NCBI GenBank assembly: GCA_023078685.1
Contig: JALGAS010000003.1
Span: 4,526,001-4,590,000, forward strand
Direction: 5' to 3'
From: Neopestalotiopsis rosae
Taxonomy: Eukaryota > Ascomycota > Sordariomycetes > Amphisphaeriales > Sporocadaceae
DNA: 64,000 nucleotides
The position numbers and the translations under genes were made by a program. The notes under the pieces were generated by a model. The model was not told where the DNA came from. It did not search any database and saw only the letters and a list, made by a program, of their open reading frames with translations. Each line of letters begins with the position of its first letter. Positions within the stretch are counted from its first letter, which is position 1. Of the stretch, positions 58,123 through 64,000 are shown piece by piece.

Positions 58123-59850
58123 TTACCAACCACCACCAATCTTTCCAGCCAGTTGTACAACTCTTTCCGTGTCAGTTGTCTTGTCCTTGCCGACGTCACT
58201 GATCACCTCCCGATATGTCGTCATCGCCAATCTATCTATGTCTACACCAGTTATGCTGGATAAATGCGCTAGGGTATCTCGAATGTATGATGATGAAATG
58301 CCACCAACCAAGTCAGATGTCGAGTCATCTTTGACAGGTTCAACATCCGACTCGTCGGCCGAAAAGTATGCCTCATCAACTTCCGCCAACCAATTCTTTT
58401 GTTCCTGGGGACCGGGCTTGGCGTCTACCCCCCTCCTCTCCGTCACGATGGGATCATCGACCTTGATCTGCCCACCGCCATTTGTGCAGCCACCTGGGCA
58501 TGCCATGACCTCGACATATTGGTATTCCATTTTGCGAGAGCCGCCAATGGGTCTGCCGCCTGGTACGCGTGACGGTCGAGCCGGTTTCAATTTCCTGACC
58601 AAGTTCTGGATGTTGCGGAAACCGTAATACTTGGCAGCTTTGAACAGGGATTGTCCATTGGCCGAGATGACATTATACTCCACAACATCTACGTTTCTAC
58701 CCCGAATTGTCTCTATTCTGGAGCCTGGATGTTGAGCAGAGACGTACTGAAGGGTATAGTGAAGGTTGCCTCCTGATGTTCCGGCCGCGGGATCAATCTG
58801 CTTCTGCGGCTTTCGTCTTTCTCGAAATAAGAACTCGTGGAGTGTCTGATCTGGGAAGGGCGCCATGTTGGATGAGGATAGCGACTCCTGAGAGAGGTGG
58901 AAAAAGTCTATGCCCCTTGACTCGGTGAGCATCAGGATCTCCTTGCTGGTGATGACGCAGTCCACATCTCGCACACCTCTTCCTGGTTTGCCGTCGCCTG
59001 CCCAAACGGAATCCGTCAGCTCCTCTCGACTTGCTTCGAGCTTCTTGTCAAAGCAAGGCATGACCGCAAGATGCCATATCCGATCCGGCGAGATACCAAG
59101 TAGACGACTGAGACTTGTCTTCAAAAGAGTACCCATGAGCGCCTGTGGAGACTTGACTCTTGACAAGTGCGGCAGCACATGTGGGTGCGTCTTCTCCGCG
59201 TAACACACCCACCCAGGGCAGCTTGCTGTGATGATAGGCTTGGAGGCTCTTCCGTCGCCAACAACATCGCTCAGCACTTCCTCTGCGCCCAGAACTAGAC
59301 TTGCTTCTCGTGCGGTATTGGTGTCCACCACCCAGGTGAAAGCATTATTGTGTTTACCGCCTGATCTGAGACCTGCGCCGCCACCCAGGAGTTGCGCAAT
59401 CATGTTGCCGGCAGCTTGCTCACCAAGGCGACCACCTACTGCCGCTGCCAGACTTGCGCGCGACTGCGGACTGACGCTGGCTACGAATAATTTTGCCTCG
59501 GGGTTTTCGAGCCCGTCCACTGCCCAGCTTCCGTTGGCATCTTGGCGCAGTCGTAGTCCAGGCGCAGAATCCAGAACGCTCAAGACCTCACTGTGGCTTT
59601 GCAAGCTGACGAGCACTGCTTCTGCTGATGTCACACAGCCCGAGCATGCGAGGCAGTCGGTAAGGGATATTTGCGCCGGTTCGTTTGTACTGGCAGTGGC
59701 AGCGGAAGGGTGTCCATCGAGGATCACCTCGTGCTCGAACGGCTCGTCGGTAGGTGGGGCCGGCGCGGGAAGGGTCTCGACGGGCTTGATACACGCGACA
59801 CCGGGAGAGATGAAGTCGTTGAGATCATCGGCTGAAAGGATTGCAGACAT
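58123..59850 (-). CDS. nar1: Cytosolic Fe-S cluster assembly factor NAR1
   Basis: 575-aa single-exon protein related to iron-only hydrogenases. The N-terminal Fe-S motif is visible as Cys in SPGVACIKP followed by CLACSGCVTSAEA. The hydrogenase-like H-cluster cysteines appear in TASCPGWVCYAEK and in the C-terminal MACPGGCTNGGGQ. The start MSAILSADDLNDFISPGVACIKP is the usual NAR1 N-terminus. NAR1 links the early scaffold to the CIA targeting complex for nuclear and cytosolic Fe-S proteins and is essential in yeast. It is convergent with the SUZ gene and divergent from the four-helix membrane protein. Confidence 0.95.
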   Translation of the reverse strand: MSAILSADDLNDFISPGVACIKPVETLPAPAPPTDEPFEHEVILDGHPSAATASTNEPAQISLTDCLACSGCVTSAEAVLVSLQSHSEVLSVLDSAPGLRLRQDANGSWAVDGLENPEAKLFVASVSPQSRASLAAAVGGRLGEQAAGNMIAQLLGGGAGLRSGGKHNNAFTWVVDTNTAREASLVLGAEEVLSDVVGDGRASKPIITASCPGWVCYAEKTHPHVLPHLSRVKSPQALMGTLLKTSLSRLLGISPDRIWHLAVMPCFDKKLEASREELTDSVWAGDGKPGRGVRDVDCVITSKEILMLTESRGIDFFHLSQESLSSSNMAPFPDQTLHEFLFRERRKPQKQIDPAAGTSGGNLHYTLQYVSAQHPGSRIETIRGRNVDVVEYNVISANGQSLFKAAKYYGFRNIQNLVRKLKPARPSRVPGGRPIGGSRKMEYQYVEVMACPGGCTNGGGQIKVDDPIVTERRGVDAKPGPQEQKNWLAEVDEAYFSADESDVEPVKDDSTSDLVGGISSSYIRDTLAHLSSITGVDIDRLAMTTYREVISDVGKDKTTDTERVVQLAGKIGGGW

Positions 59851-60722
59851 GGCTGCGGCTGGTGCTTGCGATTAGAGATTAATCGAGAGACTGCGCTGAC
59901 AGCAAGCACTTGACAAAACGCTGCACCAGCAAGCGGTTGGAGCCTCGGTTCTCCAAGGTTGATAGTCCCAGGGCTGAATACAATTTGCTTCTGAAAGATC
60001 TGCTGAAGATGAGTGGAACGGATGTCTTGCAGTTGTAGGTCGACGTAAGATGATGATGACTGAGAAAAGCCCAATGTTTGCGACTTGATATCGAGGTCGG
60101 AATAGATATTCAAGGGAAATGATCTTTGACCTGGACCAATTTCGTCCAGTCACAAACACCGGAAATGCGCTTCTGCTTTGAAATGCAATGCGATTTTTTG
60201 GGTCTGCGAGATCGGGCGCCCACCCAAACCACCCTGCCTGACAATCTACTGGCGTGGCGACGGACGCGGGGTCTAGAAGCGCGAAAACCGCTGGAACTAG
60301 CTGTGCGGCTCTTCCGCCCAATCAGATAACGACGGTCGCTATTCACCCTGTTCGTCCACTAAGTGACGTAGCGCTTGGCTGCAATGAGCCTCCATCAGTG
60401 AGTGCTTGCTGGCTGTAGCCTGTAATAGGTGACACTCGCACGGCAGCTCGGCACCAGACACATGTGCACGTCTTGAAGCTTCTTTTGCTCAGCCACGACG
60501 GAGATTTGAGAGACTGTTTGCATATATATCGACCTAGGTAGCTAGCTACATTGATTCTTTGAACACTTGTCAAAATACAATTATTCACAAACACCACAGA
60601 AACGGCCTTGTCCTGTTGTGAAAGGCCTCGGGATCATACACACTTCTTCAATTGAAAAGACACACCACACCAGATTCATCGTAGGGAAGAGGGGCACAAA
60701 GTGAACAAAAAGAAAAGTCACA
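59851..60722. other. Divergent promoter region of NAR1 and the four-helix membrane protein
   Basis: About 870 bases. No supported gene or RNA. Confidence 0.5.
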
Positions 60723-61338
60723 ATGGCCGACGCAGTATCAGCCTATAGCTTCTCGTCCCTGCTCTGGCTCTCGGTCCAGTCGATCCCGCTCATCATCTGG
60801 CCGCAGGCCATCAATGGGCTCCTGACCATTGACAAGGGCATCATGGAGCCCGCGAGCGGCGTCGAGAACTACTTTGCCCGGTCCCTCGGCCTGGCGCTCC
60901 TCGCCCTGGGGACCCTCACGGTGGTCCTGTCGGGAGCGCTGCCGCTGAATAGCATGGTAGAGAGTAAGACACAAACACCAAAGACACCCTCTCTCCATTT
61001 CAATATGTGAGAAGTTGATGGAAAATACTAACCATATATGTATAGCACCAACCGAAGGCATCTCGCCCTACGCGGCCGCGACACTGCTCATCACGACGCT
61101 GCACCACGGCTCGGCGGCCTTTTACTGCTGGGCCAAACACAACGAGACGGGCCAGACGGGGTTCCTCCTCGGGTTTGCCGGCAGCGCCGCCCTCGCCGCC
61201 TTCGGCACCTGGTGTCTGCTCTTTGGCGGCGAAAAGGCCAGGATCTCGCGCCGCACCGGCGCCGACAAGCGCACCAGCGGCTGGCCTTTTCCCAATGCCG
61301 AGGCGGACAAGCGGAAGCAGAAGAAGAAGGGTCTGTAA
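60723..61338 (+). CDS. Small four-helix membrane protein, unknown function
   Basis: Exons are inferred at 60723-60963 and 61046-61338 with an 82-bp phase-1 intron (GTAAGA...ATAG), giving 177 aa. Four hydrophobic segments are visible: LLWLSVQSIPLIIWPQAING, LGLALLALGTLTVVLSGALP, ISPYAAATLLITTLHHGSAA, and FLLGFAGSAALAAFGTWCLL. A basic, lysine-rich tail ends KRKQKKKGL. The compact four-helix layout with a basic end occurs in several uncharacterised fungal proteins of the ER or mitochondrial membranes. I assign no function. Confidence 0.8.
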
Positions 61339-61907
61339 AAAAGAAGAAAAAAAAGAAAAAGATGATGCTCTTTCTTCTCTGGGAGAGAGACAGAGAGCAG
61401 GGGAAAGTTTGAAGCAGAGATGTATTTGAGCAGATTAAGACTCTGGCGAAGCTTGTAGCATATTGCAATGATAAATGAATATCATATCCCAGAAATGTGA
61501 GCTAGTTGTAAACCACCATAACACGTCTCATAAGAAGAGATCTTTGGCACTCGACCGCGCTCATGAGCTGTGATCTGTATCGTTCTGAGCAAAGTATTCA
61601 GTCTAGACTGCAACAAAATGCAACTCATACCATGGAAACCCACATTGTATAGAAAATATTTGTCTCATTATTGTCAAATTATCAAGTCTGTATCTAACTT
61701 GAAGTCCATAATGCATACTAACGGTATAGCACAAGTGGCACCGCTGCACTGTTTCTTTTAACGCCTGACTCCCAAACCGCATGACACAATGACCTCGTCG
61801 GAGCTATCAGAGGGCGTACAAGGTGTCCTTGAAAACTTTCCCCTTCTGGGCATCTTCTTAATTCGTGCTCTAGCACATTCATCATACTGAGGCAAATACG
61901 CAATTGC
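61339..61907. other. Convergent 3' flanks
   Basis: About 570 bases, with an A-rich stretch right after the membrane-protein stop. No other feature. Confidence 0.5.
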
Positions 61908-63151
61908 CTAATCCGCCTCAACCTCGACATCAGTGCCCTTGGCGATGTCTGGACCCTCCAGGTCGTCGCCCTCTTGATCCGTCTCTTCAGGGTCGCGGCT
62001 CTCCGATAACTGCTTAGGCTTTGAAGCACCGCTGACCTGTATGTCCGCTGCGCCACTCAGCACAGCGTGTCGTCGATGCCACCAGTCGACTTCGGCAGTC
62101 TCGACCTGCTCTAGGAGAACCTCCTTCTCAAGCCACTCTTGTCGGTACAGCTCCTCCCATTCCTTGCATTGCTCACGGAGTGTGACGCCCTCCTCAGTTG
62201 CCCACTTGAGGTTGGCGACACACAATCGCCACAGTGACTCGATGTCTGCCTGTCCAATCGATAGTTCCTTAGACGTAAAACCATGTTGCTCTGTAAGAGT
62301 GGTGAAGAAGTCTGAGCCAACTTCCTCGTTTTCACCAGCGTCGTCCATGGAGTCGTCCTGAGCACCGTGAGGCTGTTGAGTCTTTAATACAATCTTGAGT
62401 CTATTGTTCTGTTTTGCCTTGTCGGCGCGTTCGTGTTGCAGAGACTTGGGAACGGGGTCACTGGGTCGTAAAGCCTCGGTTTCATGTACGGTGCGCATGT
62501 GCTTGGCCAGGGCGTCAGATCTCGTGAAAGCGCGGTCGCATTCTGAAGCCGTGTTAGCATGATGATTCGCATTGTGTCAAGATATTGGGAAATCGCGAAT
62601 CCAGTTGGACTCTTGCCAGGAAAATCATAATCAGCAGACATACCAGGCAAGTAGCAGTAAAAGGGCTTTTCGCGCGTGTGACTGCGCATATGTGCCTTGA
62701 GTGCATACCCACTGGCGTGCGGCATGCTCTTCCTCGTGCAACCAATCCATTCACACGTGTACTTCTTCTGTCGACTCTCGATGTGGTCGTTGTGGATGTG
62801 TTCGACAAGGTTGTCCATGTTGCCCTGATCGCCTGCGTCACAGCCGTCCCAAGCGCAGATTGTTACCTGTTCCTGTGCCTCCTCCTCGTCGAGTTTGGCG
62901 TTGATAGGCGAGTTGGGCACGTCGCCCGATGTGTCTGAAGAGATATCGCCATCGAAATCTGGCTCTGGCTCTGCTGGTTCTGGGTCGACGTGCGCAGAGG
63001 ACGAGGCGCGCGAATCGTCGCGAATCTTTTGGCGCTTAGACGGCGGCAGCGCTGGCTCATCCACGGCTGGCGAATCGTACTCGTTATCAGGCTCGGGTGA
63101 GTCAGAGGACAACGAGCTGATGTCCGACGATGATTCTGATAGCAATGGCAT
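61908..63151 (-). CDS. C2H2 zinc-finger protein, IEC1-like (possible INO80 subunit)
   Basis: Two exons are inferred: 63151-62644 and 62542-61908, with a 101-bp phase-1 intron (GTATGT...TCAG), giving 380 aa. The first 90 residues are acidic and Ser-rich. Three C2H2 fingers follow. Finger 1 has CAWDGC and the HIHNDH pair. Finger 2 has CEWIGC and SGYALKAHMRSH. Finger 3, CYLPECDRAFTRSDALAKH, is completed exactly across the splice junction, which supports the model. After it comes TVHETEALRPSDPVP and a long helical, Trp-rich C-terminus (CKEWEELYRQEWLEKEVLL). Finger spacing and this tail resemble S. pombe Iec1 of the INO80 chromatin remodeller. The fingers are clear; the complex assignment is inference. 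Confidence 0.85.
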
Positions 63152-64000
63152 TTTTGGCTTGGGTGGTTCTTAGCGAACCGAGGACGACTAGTTTGATGCG
63201 GAAGCTGCCCTGCTATATTCGAATGCTATCAGCCGGGCTTGGCCGACTGTCGCCGTGATCAAGACGATACTTGTAGTGTCTGTTTATTGATGCAAATAAA
63301 TAGGTCAGCTAGAACCGTCAATGGACCCGTTGCTTGCGTTTGTTGTTCGTGGGACGAAAGCGATCGCCGTTGCTGCGTGTTTGAAGGTGCCCTCCGATTG
63401 GGGAAAGATGCAGCTGAGAGATTCCCATGCGATCGACAGGGCTGTTGGGGCTAGCGCTCAGTACGTAATCAGTCAATATTCCCGTCCCCAAGTTTGTTAC
63501 GGGAAAATGAGCCAAAACGGACATACAATTACTCTGGACTTGAAAAGGAGCAGCAATGTCGATCAGCCAAAATGCACTGCCACAACCCAAGTACGCAATC
63601 TAGGTACAACTCTGAACTATGCCCGACATTGTTTTATTCGGTTGCCTAATGCTTCTAGACGCCTGGTACGACACCAAAATAAGTGTATTTCTAGTGTATG
63701 ATATATACTATCCTATGCAAATGGCATGATGGAATCGTTTGGATCTTAACAGAAGAACATACGAATTCACGGCGTATCTGGCTGCAAAGAAAAGTAGTAT
63801 TACTGTTGGGCATCTGGCGTCTTGTACACTAAGCAGAATACATACACTATAAGAAGCACAAACAGAATAATGCGCCCTGCACGACATGGTGATTGCAAGG
63901 GGGGAACTTTGTTCAGTGTTACCTCCCGCAGGTTCCGTTTCCTCCAGGGACGTATAAACTCTATTGATTGGCTCTCGTCACCCCTAGGCTAGTGCACCTG
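63152..64000. other. Region upstream of the zinc-finger gene, to window end
   Basis: About 850 bases. A 126-aa plus-strand frame at 63321-63701 has no recognisable domain. Nothing else supported. Confidence 0.4.

Noticed and set aside
59228..59875. 215-aa plus-strand open frame
   Set aside because: Antisense to NAR1.
1..64000. tRNA, rRNA and CRISPR signals
   Set aside because: Scanning by eye for B-box-like GGTTCGAATCC and its complement gave no candidate with a matching acceptor stem. CRISPR arrays are not expected here, and the tandem repeats lack a spacer pattern.

Overview
The window is nuclear DNA of a filamentous ascomycete (Pezizomycotina), most likely a sordariomycete and possibly Hypocreales. 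The signs are short GT-AG introns (mostly 55-120 bp) with CTAAC-like branch sites, long CT/AC-rich leaders, a HET-domain gene, a fungal-type transcription factor, an SCH9-type AGC kinase and a stand-alone large chain of arginine-specific carbamoyl-phosphate synthase. The order is inferred from protein flavour only; no species is claimed. I see no operon, CRISPR array, rRNA or convincing tRNA.

Layout. 1-6 kb: the 3' part of a fungal transcription-factor gene runs head-on into an amidase gene with a 13-bp gap, followed by a two-exon aldo-keto reductase. 6.3-10.1 kb: mitochondrial carbamoyl-phosphate synthase large chain with an 8-nt microexon and an upstream CPC1/Gcn4-type site. 10.1-14.6 kb: gene-free, with two small tandem-repeat families. 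14.6-15.6 kb: class I heme peroxidase. 15.6-19.6 kb: a long pyrimidine-rich leader ahead of an unknown 444-aa protein. 22.5-31 kb: a denser block with COP9 signalosome subunit 4, an SGNH hydrolase, an MFS transporter broken by one in-frame TGA, a fructosamine-kinase-like protein and a five-exon seven-helix membrane protein. 31-37 kb: mostly empty, but it holds the remains of a second MFS gene near 35 kb. 37-46.7 kb: ATP synthase subunit h, a HET-domain gene with a frameshift at a G7 run, and SCH9, whose first exon may lie 1.5 kb upstream. 46.7-53 kb: empty apart from small repeats. 53-63.2 kb: a Cys-cluster/basic nuclear-type protein with a five-copy repeat in its upstream region, a small unknown protein, a SUZ-domain protein, NAR1, a four-helix membrane protein and a C2H2 zinc-finger protein resembling INO80 subunit IEC1.

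Most genes are unrelated housekeeping genes (arginine synthesis, cytosolic Fe-S assembly, F1Fo ATP synthase, TOR/nutrient signalling, COP9) mixed with accessory genes (HET, MFS, amidase plus regulator). No multi-gene system that looks wholly new is evident. The most interesting signals are gene-structure oddities (8-nt, 23-nt and 41-nt exons and a candidate distal first exon), decay of accessory genes, and tandem repeats in upstream regions.
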